This document shows, in pieces, positions 56,386 through 64,000 of a stretch of DNA of 64,000 nt (position 1 is its first letter; every line of letters begins with the position of its first letter). A program made the translations under genes and the position numbers. This DNA comes from an uncultured Schlesneria sp. (GTDB taxonomy: Bacteria > Planctomycetota > Planctomycetia > Planctomycetales > Planctomycetaceae): positions 1-64,000 of the forward strand of contig CAIOKO010000102.1 of assembly GCA_903858935.1 (NCBI GenBank), read 5' to 3'. Under the pieces are notes generated by a model. The model did no database searches and was not told the origin of the DNA. It was given only the letters and a program-made list of their open reading frames with translations.

Positions 56386-57432
56386 ATGACCGATGTTCCA
56401 ACTGAAATATTTCGCATTCTTGATGCCGCTGGGAATCGGACACGTGAAGGACTGCGCGTCATCGAAGACTTTGTGAGATTTGAGCTGAACGATGGCCACT
56501 TCTCGCAAATCCTCAAAGAACATCGACACAAACTCACTTTAATCATCTCGGAACTTCCTGCCTGCAGTTTGCTGGCAGCTCGCGATACGTTGTGTGATGT
56601 CGGAACCACGATCTCAACTCCAGCAGAATACGTCAGGACGTCATCAGCCGATGTCGTCGCAGCGGCGTTCAAACGGGTGCAGGAAGCGCTGCGCACGCTG
56701 GAAGAATACAGCAAGGTGGTCAACCAGCGGCTCTCACCGCAATTCGAGCAACTACGGTATCAACTCTACACGACCGAGAAGGCCGTGTTACGAACTAACT
56801 CCGCCAGAAAACAATTTGAAGAAATTCGATTGTATCTGCTGGTCACCGCTTCAGAATGCAAAAATGGATTCGAAACTGTTGTCAAAGAGGCTCTCGATGC
56901 GGGTGTGCGGATCATCCAGTCGCGCGAAAAATCATTGACTGATCGGGAATGGGTTTCTCGCGCCAGAACATTGCGAAAATGGACGTCGGCCGCCGGAGCA
57001 CTTCTCATCATTAACGACCGGCCCGACATCGCGACGGTCGTTCAGGCGGACGGAGTGCATCTCGGACAGGACGAGTTCTCTGTTCAAGATGCGCGAAGCG
57101 TCATCGGTCCGGATCGGTTGGTCGGTGTCTCGACCCACTCGATCGAGCAGGCCAGACAGGCTGTCCTTCACGGCGCCGATTATCTTGGCGTCGGTCCGAC
57201 ATTTCCGAGCAATACAAAATCGTTTACAGAGTTTCCCGGCCTTCATTTTGTCCGGGAGGTCGCCGCAGAAATCCAACTGCCGTGGTTCGCAATTGGTGGC
57301 ATCAACGGGAATAACATTTCCGAAGTGACGAATGCGGGCGCTGAGCGGATCGCCGTCAGCTCCGCAATCTGTCACAGTCCGACTCCGGGCGAATCAACTC
57401 GCCAGATGCTGACGTTAAGCGGTATCCGCTGA
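56386..57432 (+). CDS. thiE: Thiamine phosphate synthase with N-terminal ThiD2-type domain
   Basis: 348 residues from ATG 56386 (GGAAG 5 nt upstream; ATG 56350 is in frame but weaker). Residues 1 to about 125 match the ThiD2-type module (EIFRILDAAGNRTREGLRVI, SSADVVAAAFKRVQEALRTL). Residues about 150-345 are ThiE: IIQSREKSLTDREW for diphosphate binding, LLIINDRPDIATVVQADGVH, HLGQDE, DYLGVGPTFPSNTK and PWFAIGGINGNN. The protein couples HMP phosphate with thiazole phosphate to make thiamine phosphate, and the first domain may supply HMP diphosphate. I saw no TPP riboswitch core upstream. The 3-prime end overlaps a doubtful small frame on the other strand. Confidence 0.93.
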   Translation: MTDVPTEIFRILDAAGNRTREGLRVIEDFVRFELNDGHFSQILKEHRHKLTLIISELPACSLLAARDTLCDVGTTISTPAEYVRTSSADVVAAAFKRVQEALRTLEEYSKVVNQRLSPQFEQLRYQLYTTEKAVLRTNSARKQFEEIRLYLLVTASECKNGFETVVKEALDAGVRIIQSREKSLTDREWVSRARTLRKWTSAAGALLIINDRPDIATVVQADGVHLGQDEFSVQDARSVIGPDRLVGVSTHSIEQARQAVLHGADYLGVGPTFPSNTKSFTEFPGLHFVREVAAEIQLPWFAIGGINGNNISEVTNAGAERIAVSSAICHSPTPGESTRQMLTLSGIR

Positions 57433-57632
57433 AGAACAGCCTCAAGAGCGTCACGTGCAGCCAAGGTGAGCCGATCAACAGGCCAAATTGTGGTCAGGTA
57501 AGCCTGTTGCGTCATGTGTGCGGCGTGCAACGCCAGGATTTTTCTTCGGGCTTCATTTTCATGTGACTCTGCTTCGGACTTCTTCGGGCCTGAAACTTGA
57601 CCCATTGAGCCAGTTTTCAGGATATCTTCCAA
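57372..57632 (-). CDS. Doubtful small protein starting inside the 330-bp repeat
   Basis: 86 codons from TTG 57632: MEDILKTGSMGQVSGPKKSE at the start, then HAAHMTQQAYLTTIWPVDRL. The first 24 residues resemble the frame 22191-22295 in the other repeat copy (LEEILKLDSMSQVSDPKKSE). That copy has ATG ATG where this one has ACG ATC, so this start is degraded, and the similarity may reflect a conserved DNA hairpin rather than a peptide. The last 61 nt overlap thiE. Could be a decayed gene. Confidence 0.25.
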   Translation of the reverse strand: MEDILKTGSMGQVSGPKKSEAESHENEARRKILALHAAHMTQQAYLTTIWPVDRLTLAARDALEAVLQRIPLNVSIWRVDSPGVGL

Positions 57633-57902
57633 GGTAGCGATCGTCGTTCCGCGTGATGAGCATGCGTCGGAAACGATTCAATCGTTGCCGACGCATCGGG
57701 ACAGATATTCCGTTTGAATTCCTGATTTGAGACCATGCGGCTTGGAATTTGATAGGTTCTAAAGCAATGCTCATCACGCTAAGCGATGATGGCTACTCTG
57801 GTCTCTGGCATAGCCTCACTGGAGTCCTCTTCGAAGCAGTGGCTCGACATCAGCGCTCGATTTGCAGTTCGGCACTGCTTGACGGAAGACCGTCAAGCAG
57901 TG
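57569..57902 (-). repeat. 330-bp structured intergenic repeat, copy 2
   Basis: Reverse-complement match to 21938-22267. Modules: an imperfect CTGAAA...TTTCAG hairpin (about 57590-57620), an inverted repeat pair (57631-57664 and 57767-57800), a strong hairpin inside the pair (57662-57696; ATGCGTCGG and CCGACGCAT plus AACGAT/ATCGTT around TCA), and the terminal hairpin copy D. Length and order of the parts are kept between the two copies. Confidence 0.75.
57873..57902. repeat. Dispersed hairpin repeat, copy D
   Basis: Perfect 13-bp stem CACTGCTTGACGG / CCGTCAAGCAGTG with loop AAGA. Best copy of the family and one end of the larger repeat 57569-57902. Confidence 0.8.
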
Positions 57903-57947
57903 GCATGATTTCCAGTGGAACCCATGATTGTGGGTTTCCCTCACAAT

Positions 57948-58661
57948 TCAGTTGTTGGAAGGGTTCACGAGGCTGCTTCGTTTTTGAATTGCAATCACGA
58001 GACGATTCGACGTAATGTCGCTCGAAGAAGAATTGACCCAGGGTGACGTGACGTACGGCACGATCCGCTGATCTTGCTGAAAGTCCATCCCTCGAAACGC
58101 CCAGCAATCCACGTCGGGTAATTCCGACACTAATTCGGTCAGTTCCGCTGGATTGGGAGCGACATATTTGCCGGCAAATCGTGCGATCGTTTTCTGGACG
58201 ATCGGATTATTCTTATTGGGGACAATCACGACGATTCGACCACCCGAACTGACGCGATCCCATAGTGATCGAAGAGTCTTCTGCCAGCCAACAAGCTGCA
58301 ACAATTCAATGCAGAACATCAAATCGAATTGCCCGAGTGATTTGCAGAACTCTTCGTTTTCCGGAGTTCCAATTTCCCAACGAACCTGGGGGTGGCGTTC
58401 CCGGCAGGCATTGATCGAATCGGCAATGATATCGACGCCGACGACTTCTTTTGCCTGAAGAGCAGCCAATGCCAGAGAAAGCTGCCCCCGTCCGCATCCA
58501 ACGTCGAGACAACGCTTTCCGCTGATGGGCCCAGCCGCTTCGAGAGCAATACCAAAGGTCTGGCCTTGAACGTGAGCGTTCGAATAATCAAGCCACGTGT
58601 TATCGGTCGCGTAAACTTTTTGATAGTAGTCTACCCATGACGCGTCCAGCGAATCGGCCAT
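57948..58661 (-). CDS. Class I SAM-dependent methyltransferase, paralogue 1
   Basis: 237 residues from ATG 58661 (GGAG 9 nt upstream). SAM-binding motif I is CLDVGCGRGQLSLALAAL, motif II acidic strand EVVGVDIIADS, and motif IV QFDLMFCIELLQLVGW. A C-terminal RGMDFQQDQRIVPYVTSPW block is shared with the next gene. The substrate is unknown. The gene lies 161 nt after its paralogue on the same strand (58823-59512), with roughly two thirds of residues shared by eye, so it arose by tandem duplication. Placed at the edge of the glycan block, so it may modify a sugar or lipid. Confidence 0.88.
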   Translation of the reverse strand: MADSLDASWVDYYQKVYATDNTWLDYSNAHVQGQTFGIALEAAGPISGKRCLDVGCGRGQLSLALAALQAKEVVGVDIIADSINACRERHPQVRWEIGTPENEEFCKSLGQFDLMFCIELLQLVGWQKTLRSLWDRVSSGGRIVVIVPNKNNPIVQKTIARFAGKYVAPNPAELTELVSELPDVDCWAFRGMDFQQDQRIVPYVTSPWVNSSSSDITSNRLVIAIQKRSSLVNPSNN

Positions 58662-58822
58662 CGATCGGACTCCATTGAAATGGTCTTGAGTCAATTTCGC
58701 GAACTGAAACAATTGACAGCAACTTTCGATTTAAAATCGTGAAAGCGTGTCAATACGTCTTACAATCGCTACAACCCTCAAATTCGACCAAATCGATGGC
58801 GATACTTTCGTGTTTTCGAGAT

Positions 58823-59512
58823 TTAAACCTTCTTCTGCAGGACGAATACCAGGCGATTGGACGCAAACCCGGAAATCATCTCGTTTGTCCAGGGTGAGGT
58901 CACGTACGGCAGAATTCGCTGGTCTTGCTGGAAGTCCATTCCACGATAGGCCCAGCACTCGAGGTCTGGAAGCGTTGCGGCAAATTCCAGAATTTCCGCA
59001 GGATTCAGCGGAATATACCTTCCTTCAAACCGGGCAATCGTCTTTTGAACAATCGCGTTATCCTTGTTCGGTACAATAGCGACAATCCGGCCCCCCGGAT
59101 TCAATTGACTCCACAAGATCTGAAGTGTCTTGCGCCAGTCGACATAATGCAGCATTTCGATGAGGAAAACGACGTCGAACTGACCGAGTGTCTGACAAAA
59201 TCCTTCGTTTTCGGGAGTACCGACTTCCCATCGAACTGAGGGATATCGTTCGCGGCAGGCATTAATCGATTCAGCCACGATATCGACGCCGACGACCTCA
59301 CTGGCCTGCAATCCGGCCAAGGCAAGTGACAGGTGACCGCGACCACAACCGAGGTCCAGACACCGCTTTCCATTGATCGGCCCGGCGGCCTCAATCGCTA
59401 CGCCAAAAGTCTGCCCCTGAACATGAGCGTTTGAATAATCCAGCCAGGGATTTCCCGACGCGAAGACTCGCTGATAGTACTCGGTCCAGGACTCTTGTTT
59501 CGGTTCTGACAT
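58823..59512 (-). CDS. Class I SAM-dependent methyltransferase, paralogue 2
   Basis: 229 residues starting MSEPKQESWTEYYQRVFASG. SAM-binding CLDLGCGRGHLSLALAGL, EVVGVDIVAES, QFDVVFLIEMLHYVDW and the shared C-terminal RGMDFQQDQRILPYVTSPW. Same fold and layout as paralogue 1. The shared WLDYSNAHVQGQTFG region before motif I may bind the acceptor. The gene lies 79 nt downstream of the nucleotide-sugar dehydrogenase stop and reads the same way, so cotranscription is possible. Confidence 0.88.
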   Translation of the reverse strand: MSEPKQESWTEYYQRVFASGNPWLDYSNAHVQGQTFGVAIEAAGPINGKRCLDLGCGRGHLSLALAGLQASEVVGVDIVAESINACRERYPSVRWEVGTPENEGFCQTLGQFDVVFLIEMLHYVDWRKTLQILWSQLNPGGRIVAIVPNKDNAIVQKTIARFEGRYIPLNPAEILEFAATLPDLECWAYRGMDFQQDQRILPYVTSPWTNEMISGFASNRLVFVLQKKV

Positions 59513-59591
59513 CGCTTGCGGACTCCGTTCATCGCAGTTGACGATCGCAATTGACGATCACCGTGAGATACGACTCGATTATCGCCGACGC

Positions 59592-60917
59592 TCACGCTTT
59601 AAAAATCTTTTCCCGTCCAACTTTAACATTTTTTGTGGCATTTCGCGTGTCCAACACCATGCGGCTGTGCTTCACGATGAAATCGTGATCGTAAGCAGAA
59701 TGGTCTGTGGAGATCAGCACGCAGTCTTGTGCGGCCAGATACTCGGGTGTCAGTGCCTGACTCGTCATCGCCGGCAGATCAGGGTAATGGCGCATCTTGG
59801 GAAGCATGGGAATGTGCGGATCGTTGTAACTCAGGACGGCACCGCGTTTGGAAAGCAATTTCATCAGTTCGAAGGAGGGACTTTCCCGGGGATCGTCGAC
59901 GTCTTTTTTATACGCCGCACCAAGAATCGCAACCTTGCTCCCCTTGATTGGCTTGCCGACATCATTCAGGAACTCGGCAAGTTGAGTGACGACGTAGGTC
60001 GGCATGTACGTATTGATCTCGCCAGCCAGCTCGATGAACCTGGTCTGCTCACCCCACTTTCGGGCAAGCCATGTCAGATAGAACGGGTCGATGGGAATGC
60101 AGTGACCGCCAAGGCCTGGTCCTGGATAAAACGCTTGAAAACCAAACGGCTTTGTCTTGGCGGCATCAATCACTTCCCAGACATCAATACCCATCTTGTC
60201 ATACAGCATCTTCAGTTCGTTAACCATCGCGATATTGACCGCGCGGTAGGTGTTTTCCAGGATCTTGGCCGCTTCGGCAATCTCCATGCTGGAAACCCGG
60301 ATGACCTTCACCACCGCGTAACCATACATCGTACTCGCCAAGTCCCCGCTGATGGGGTCGTAGCCACCGACAACCTTGGGTATGGACGATGCCTCAAAAT
60401 TCGGATTTCCTGGATCTTCACGTTCGGGGCTGAATGCAAGAAAGTAGTCCTTTCCTGCGGTCAGTCCTGTCGCATTCAGAACCGGAAGAACGTTTTCGCG
60501 AGTTGTTGTCGGGTGTGTCGTACTTTCCAGAACGACAAGTTGCCCTTTTCGCAACGTCTTGGCGATGGAATGAGCCGTCCCTTCAATGTAGCTGAGATCA
60601 GGATCACGGCTTTCGTTCAACGGCGTCGGAACACAGATGATAATGCAGTCTGCTTCGCCCAGACGACCCATGTCGGACGTCGGTTCAAACTGTTTTTCCT
60701 GAATCAGTTTTGCGATCGCAGCACTGTCAATGTGCTTGATATAGCTCTGACCTGCTTTGAGCTTATCGACCTTCGACTGGTCGACGTCAAAGCCCATCGT
60801 TTTGAACCCGGCCTTCACGAATGCTCGAATCAATGGCAGGCCAACGTAACCCAGGCCGATCACACCAATCACGGCGGTCTTGCCCGCAATTTTTTCACCA
60901 AGTCCGTATGTCGTCAT
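59592..60917 (-). CDS. Nucleotide-sugar dehydrogenase (UDP-glucose/UDP-N-acetylglucosamine 6-dehydrogenase family)
   Basis: 441 residues from ATG 60917. Rossmann motif GVIGLGYVGLPLIRAFVKAG, CVPTPLNESRDPDLSYIEG with the Thr/Pro site, VVLESTTHPTTTREN, AFSPEREDPGN, and catalytic Cys in GPGLGGHCIPIDPFYLTW. The C-terminal domain ILGAAYKKDVDDPRESPSF binds the UDP moiety. It oxidises a UDP-sugar C6 to a uronic acid; the SPEREDPGN form is closer to WbpA-type UDP-HexNAc dehydrogenases than to UDP-glucose enzymes. It starts the glycan block shared with the acyltransferase, KAS III and NeuD-like genes on the same strand. Confidence 0.92.
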   Translation of the reverse strand: MTTYGLGEKIAGKTAVIGVIGLGYVGLPLIRAFVKAGFKTMGFDVDQSKVDKLKAGQSYIKHIDSAAIAKLIQEKQFEPTSDMGRLGEADCIIICVPTPLNESRDPDLSYIEGTAHSIAKTLRKGQLVVLESTTHPTTTRENVLPVLNATGLTAGKDYFLAFSPEREDPGNPNFEASSIPKVVGGYDPISGDLASTMYGYAVVKVIRVSSMEIAEAAKILENTYRAVNIAMVNELKMLYDKMGIDVWEVIDAAKTKPFGFQAFYPGPGLGGHCIPIDPFYLTWLARKWGEQTRFIELAGEINTYMPTYVVTQLAEFLNDVGKPIKGSKVAILGAAYKKDVDDPRESPSFELMKLLSKRGAVLSYNDPHIPMLPKMRHYPDLPAMTSQALTPEYLAAQDCVLISTDHSAYDHDFIVKHSRMVLDTRNATKNVKVGREKIFKA

Positions 60918-61094
60918 GGCCCGTCCATTTCTGAGCTGATTGTACAAAAAGGGTCAACGAAGTTCGTTTCATGAATGTCGCTGTTCGACCACGAAAAACG
61001 AAGTCCGATCCCCATCGTGTAAAGTCTAGAAAAACCGTAGCGATGCGCGAAGCGACTGCCACTCGTTTACAACCCCGCAGGACCGGGATCAACG

Positions 61095-62468
61095 CTATGC
61101 CGCTTCTTTGCCAGAGAAATTTGAAGGGGTGGCGCGATGAAGCTGTTTAAATTCCAGTGTTTCGCGCGGCGCATCCGGGGTCTTGATTGCATTCGGGACC
61201 GGCTGTTGACGTGCAAACTCGCAACGTCCCGCGTGAAATCGACGCTCGACCAGCACATAGAATACGTATCCCAGCGCGACGGACATCGTCAGAGTCATGG
61301 GGATGCATACGAACAGAATCGACGAATCGTCGTGATACCCTAAGTATGACAACTGTTGGCTCAGTATTTTTGCGGGGAATAAATGTGTCAGAAAAATGCT
61401 GTAACAAATCACGACGCATGACTTGAACCCGTTCAGAAAAGTCAGGCTGGCGATTCGTTCGTCATGCCTCTTCAAAAACCATAATACGCCCGCGAATACC
61501 AGGGCTTCCGCAACTCGCCATGCAGAAAACTGAGATCCCTGGCCAAAGATCGTCGTTGTCGTCGCAACAATCGCCAGTCCGACCAATACCGAACACGCAA
61601 TCATTCGAAATGTATTCGCCTGTCTCGAAGTGGCGCAGTGCAGATCCCAGTACAGGCCCACTCCGGCGGCAAACATGAACCAATGCTCGTCGAAGATGAA
61701 CCCTCGAATCGGAATCGGATAGCAAATGACAACGAAATCGATGGCAGCGACAGCGGCAGTGAGAAATGCCATCGCCTGGAAGAAGCGACGCCCACTCAGC
61801 GTCATGAGTATGCCGATCACAATATAGAACTGCACCTCATAGCAAAGCGTCCATTCCTGAATCGGAAAAAGCAACTTACGCTCGCCGGTAAGAAACCCGA
61901 TCCAGGTTCCCGTTAACGTGACGCTGCCAACCCACTGAAAGAACGACAGGTCCCACGGCATCGGAAGTGGCCACGGGGCTCGTTTCAACGAGTTGGGATT
62001 AATGACGTCAATGGCAAAACACAGCAATACCGAACCTCCCAATGCACACCAGAATGGAGGAAAGATTCGCATGAATTGATGTAAGAAATACTCCCGAACG
62101 GTTCGGCCCGATCGGCGGATCGACTCGGCAGAAGCCGCAATACAATAGCCACTGATCACAAAAAACATTTCGACGCCGACATGCAGTTGATCACAGATGA
62201 CCTTCCGCAGTCTTGGTCGCAATGCCTGAGGTTGACTCTTCGCAACGATCGCGGTCTTCTCGAAGGCGGAAGACGCGACAGCGCTGATTGTCGACCTCTT
62301 TCGCACCGGCAGATCTTGATCGCACATGGGCAGCAAGGCGTGGTGAATCACGACGATCATGCAGGCGATCCCTCGCCAATGATCGAGTGTCTTGTAACGT
62401 GGCGAAGTTGAACCAGATTCGCCGATCGTCCGATTTGCCGAAACTCCGGAAACAGGTGCTGCTTTCAT
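61095..62468 (-). CDS. Acyltransferase 3 (OafA/YrhL-type) membrane protein
   Basis: 457 residues from ATG 62468; 40 more open codons lie upstream but read as chance sequence. About ten hydrophobic helices. Signature start of the family: KTLDHWRGIACMIVVIHHAL with the conserved Arg and His, HVGVEMFFVISGYCIAASAE, then REYFLHQFMRIFPPFW and QEWTLCYEVQFYIVIGIL. Family members transfer acetyl or other acyl groups from the cytoplasm to surface glycans. The C-terminal tail is cytoplasmic and not catalytic. Neighbours (sugar dehydrogenase, KAS III, acetyltransferase) support a role in glycan acylation. Confidence 0.9.
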   Translation of the reverse strand: MKAAPVSGVSANRTIGESGSTSPRYKTLDHWRGIACMIVVIHHALLPMCDQDLPVRKRSTISAVASSAFEKTAIVAKSQPQALRPRLRKVICDQLHVGVEMFFVISGYCIAASAESIRRSGRTVREYFLHQFMRIFPPFWCALGGSVLLCFAIDVINPNSLKRAPWPLPMPWDLSFFQWVGSVTLTGTWIGFLTGERKLLFPIQEWTLCYEVQFYIVIGILMTLSGRRFFQAMAFLTAAVAAIDFVVICYPIPIRGFIFDEHWFMFAAGVGLYWDLHCATSRQANTFRMIACSVLVGLAIVATTTTIFGQGSQFSAWRVAEALVFAGVLWFLKRHDERIASLTFLNGFKSCVVICYSIFLTHLFPAKILSQQLSYLGYHDDSSILFVCIPMTLTMSVALGYVFYVLVERRFHAGRCEFARQQPVPNAIKTPDAPRETLEFKQLHRATPSNFSGKEAA

Positions 62469-62536
62469 CTCGCAATCCTTTGCCGGTACGATCACGGCAG
62501 GCACAATGGCCTGGAGGCCGCCGTGACAGGTTTCGG

Positions 62537-63571
62537 TCAAACAGTTGCGTGAGTCGCAGGTGCATAATGAACCAGGGTTGCACCCCACGAGTAACCAACT
62601 CCAAATCCGACAAGCATGATCCTCATTCCAGGTTTCAGCCGTCCTTCTGCTAATACGACGTTCAATGCAATCGGAATCGTCGACGAAACCGTGTTGCCAT
62701 AGCCTCTCATGGCAACCACGAATCGGTCAGCGGGAATCTGCAGCTTGATCTGCAAGCGATTCAGCATGAATTCATTCGCCTGATGAAAGACGAAAAGATC
62801 AATGTCCGCCAGTTGAAGCTGTGAACGATTCAAAAGCTCGTTTACCGCTTTGGGAACAGCGTCGATTGCGAAACTGAAGATCTCGGGACCGTTCATAAAC
62901 AAATACTGATCGGTGCCGCCAGAGATCTCCGCCCCCTCCGGAAGCGGTTCGCTTGAAAGATTGGTATGCCTGAGAGCATGACGCTTTAACATCAGGTTTG
63001 CAGCCCCCTGACCGTCGGTCCCGTAACAGTACGGACCAATCAGGGGTCGATCACTTTCGACACCGCGTATCAGTGTGGCTGTACCCGCATCGCCAAACAA
63101 TGAACGAACGCCAATGTCGTCGTGGCGAAGAAATTTTGTGTACGTATCGCCCGTCAGAAACAACACATTTTTCGCTTGCCCCGTCTCAATCAAACCCTGA
63201 GCCAGTCCCAAACCGTAAACGTATCCGGAACAACCAAGATTGAAGTCGAGCGCCCCGATTCCCGTTCTGAGATTCAGGCGATCTTGCAACAGACAGGCGG
63301 TGGTCGGCAAAAGGTAATCAGGTGACTGCGTACAGAAAAGTACGAAATCGATTTCCTCACGGGTACACGCCCCGTTGGCGAACAGCTTTTCCGCCGCATG
63401 GAATGCCAGATCGGACGACAATTCGTTAACGCCGGCCACGTGCCGTTCTGCGATCCCCGTTTTGTCAAGAATCTTTTGCGGATTCCAGTTCGGCGACAGA
63501 AGTGCGATTTCTTCGTTACCGACAACGGCTTTTGGCAGATGGAACTCAACAGCGGCCAGTGACGCATACAT
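62537..63571 (-). CDS. 3-oxoacyl-ACP synthase III-like protein
   Basis: 344 residues from ATG 63571. KAS III catalytic triad: Cys in GALDFNLGCSGYVYGLGLA, His in LFVFHQANEFMLNRLQIKL (written here in two parts as LFVFHQANEF and MLNRLQ), and Asn in MRGYGNTVSSTIPIALN. Other family regions are TGIAERHVA near the N-terminus and SLFGDAGTATLIRG. KAS III enzymes start fatty acid chains from acyl-CoA or act in special acyl pathways. Position inside a glycan block, with an acyltransferase 68 nt downstream, suggests that it makes a particular acyl group for glycan modification rather than serving general fatty acid synthesis. Confidence 0.9.
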   Translation of the reverse strand: MYASLAAVEFHLPKAVVGNEEIALLSPNWNPQKILDKTGIAERHVAGVNELSSDLAFHAAEKLFANGACTREEIDFVLFCTQSPDYLLPTTACLLQDRLNLRTGIGALDFNLGCSGYVYGLGLAQGLIETGQAKNVLFLTGDTYTKFLRHDDIGVRSLFGDAGTATLIRGVESDRPLIGPYCYGTDGQGAANLMLKRHALRHTNLSSEPLPEGAEISGGTDQYLFMNGPEIFSFAIDAVPKAVNELLNRSQLQLADIDLFVFHQANEFMLNRLQIKLQIPADRFVVAMRGYGNTVSSTIPIALNVVLAEGRLKPGMRIMLVGFGVGYSWGATLVHYAPATHATV

Positions 63572-63600
63572 GAAAGGAATCCACCTTTTCAAAACAGGAG

Positions 63601-64000
63601 TTAACCTGCCATGGATTCTGGTTGATCAACGTCTGAATCGTGCTGCAACCAGCTGATTCGTTTTGCCGGGACCCCCATCATGCTGACGCCGGGGCTGACA
63701 TTGTTGATCACGACGCTACCGGCGCCGATCCGCGCGAACTCGCCGACCTGCGTATTTGGCAAAATGGCTGTGTGACATCCCATAAAAACGCCACGATTCA
63801 GAGTGACCTTGCCAGCAACGTCAGAATGGGGAGACAAAGTACAACCGTCCCCGATGATTGAATCGTGCCCGGCCACCGAGCCAATGTTCATCGAAACAAA
63901 ATTCCCCAGACGAACATTGCAACAGACAACGGCAAATGGACAAATAATGCAGCCAAAGCCGATACGAACATCATGTGCGATGACCGCTGTCGGATGAACA
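63601..64000 (-). CDS. NeuD/PglD-like sugar acetyltransferase, 5-prime end outside window
   Basis: The frame is open from the right edge; the visible 133 codons end at 63601. Hexapeptide-repeat left-handed helix: HPTAVIAHDVRIGFGCIICP, then NIGSVAGHDSIIGDGCTLSP with the catalytic His in GHD, GKVTLNRGVFMGCHTAILP, and the terminal GAGSVVINNVSPGVSMMGVP-type loop followed by AKR. This is the PglD/NeuD/QdtC pattern, which N- or O-acetylates sugar nucleotides using acetyl-CoA. The short frame starting at 63891 is just an internal ATG. The KAS III gene follows by 29 nt, so they are likely one transcript. Confidence 0.88.
   Translation of the reverse strand, partial: VHPTAVIAHDVRIGFGCIICPFAVVCCNVRLGNFVSMNIGSVAGHDSIIGDGCTLSPHSDVAGKVTLNRGVFMGCHTAILPNTQVGEFARIGAGSVVINNVSPGVSMMGVPAKRISWLQHDSDVDQPESMAG

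Noticed and set aside
59538-60974. 478-codon plus-strand frame
   Set aside because: It lies opposite the nucleotide-sugar dehydrogenase, whose motifs are unmistakable; the antisense frame is open because of that gene's codon bias and has no family resemblance.

Overview
The window looks like chromosomal DNA of a planctomycete (Planctomycetota, probably order Planctomycetales). The evidence is a membrane-bound dehydrogenase/HEAT/c-type cytochrome fusion of the PVC type (31.5-34.6 kb), Ser/Thr kinases with the N-terminal helical extension and LVLGNYVL-type lead-in seen in planctomycete kinases, a DUF1080-type domain, several small proteins that resemble planctomycete hypotheticals, moderate GC content, and long gene-poor spacers full of short palindromic repeats. 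A lipid A gene (lpxB), an ExbD protein and a beta-barrel-like secreted protein fit a diderm envelope. Genus-level assignment is not possible from the sequence alone.

Layout. 1-5.3 kb (minus strand): a TIR-STAND ATPase cut by the window edge, a degenerate M14 carboxypeptidase-fold protein, and an unrecognised protein. 5.6-6.8 kb: metK with a clear terminator. 7.0-12.3 kb: a signalling block made of a STAS-DinB fusion translationally coupled to a receiver/HATPase protein, followed upstream by a very large hybrid histidine kinase. 12.6-19.0 kb: a small membrane protein, acnA, a thioredoxin-fold secreted protein and a GAF-HlyD adaptor that overlap tail to tail. 19.0-20.4 kb: no intact gene, but a tRNA 3-prime fragment, a terminator, a 285-bp palindrome and two C-terminal coding remnants. 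20.4-31.5 kb: thioredoxin-like protein, a receiver-like protein, SDR, gluconolactonase-like protein, lpxB, an endonuclease/exonuclease/phosphatase-fold protein, and an outer-membrane/ExbD/alpha-toroid cluster. 31.5-39.7 kb: the PVC cytochrome, gspE, fba and an ExoV-like pyruvyltransferase followed by a glycosyltransferase remnant. 40.0-47.3 kb: two tandem paralogous kinase-TM-PEGA-LRR proteins, one broken by a one-base deletion and one carrying an extra DUF1080 domain. 47.7-57.4 kb: lpd, a YefM-YoeB toxin-antitoxin pair, macro domain plus rhomboid, lipase plus truncated haemoglobin, cinA, small planctomycete proteins and a ThiD2-ThiE fusion. 57.9-64 kb (minus strand): two tandem methyltransferase paralogues, then a surface-glycan block (nucleotide-sugar dehydrogenase, acyltransferase 3, KAS III, NeuD/PglD-like acetyltransferase) running off the right edge.

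The less ordinary signals are the frameshifted/DUF1080-bearing kinase pair, the STAS-DinB fusion, the TIR-STAND protein next to what may be an insertion-sequence end, a dispersed hairpin family (four copies), a 330-bp structured repeat present twice in opposite orientation 36 kb apart, and a short insertion that duplicated the ribosome binding site and start codon of the M14-like gene. No CRISPR array, rRNA, complete tRNA or recognisable riboswitch was seen.
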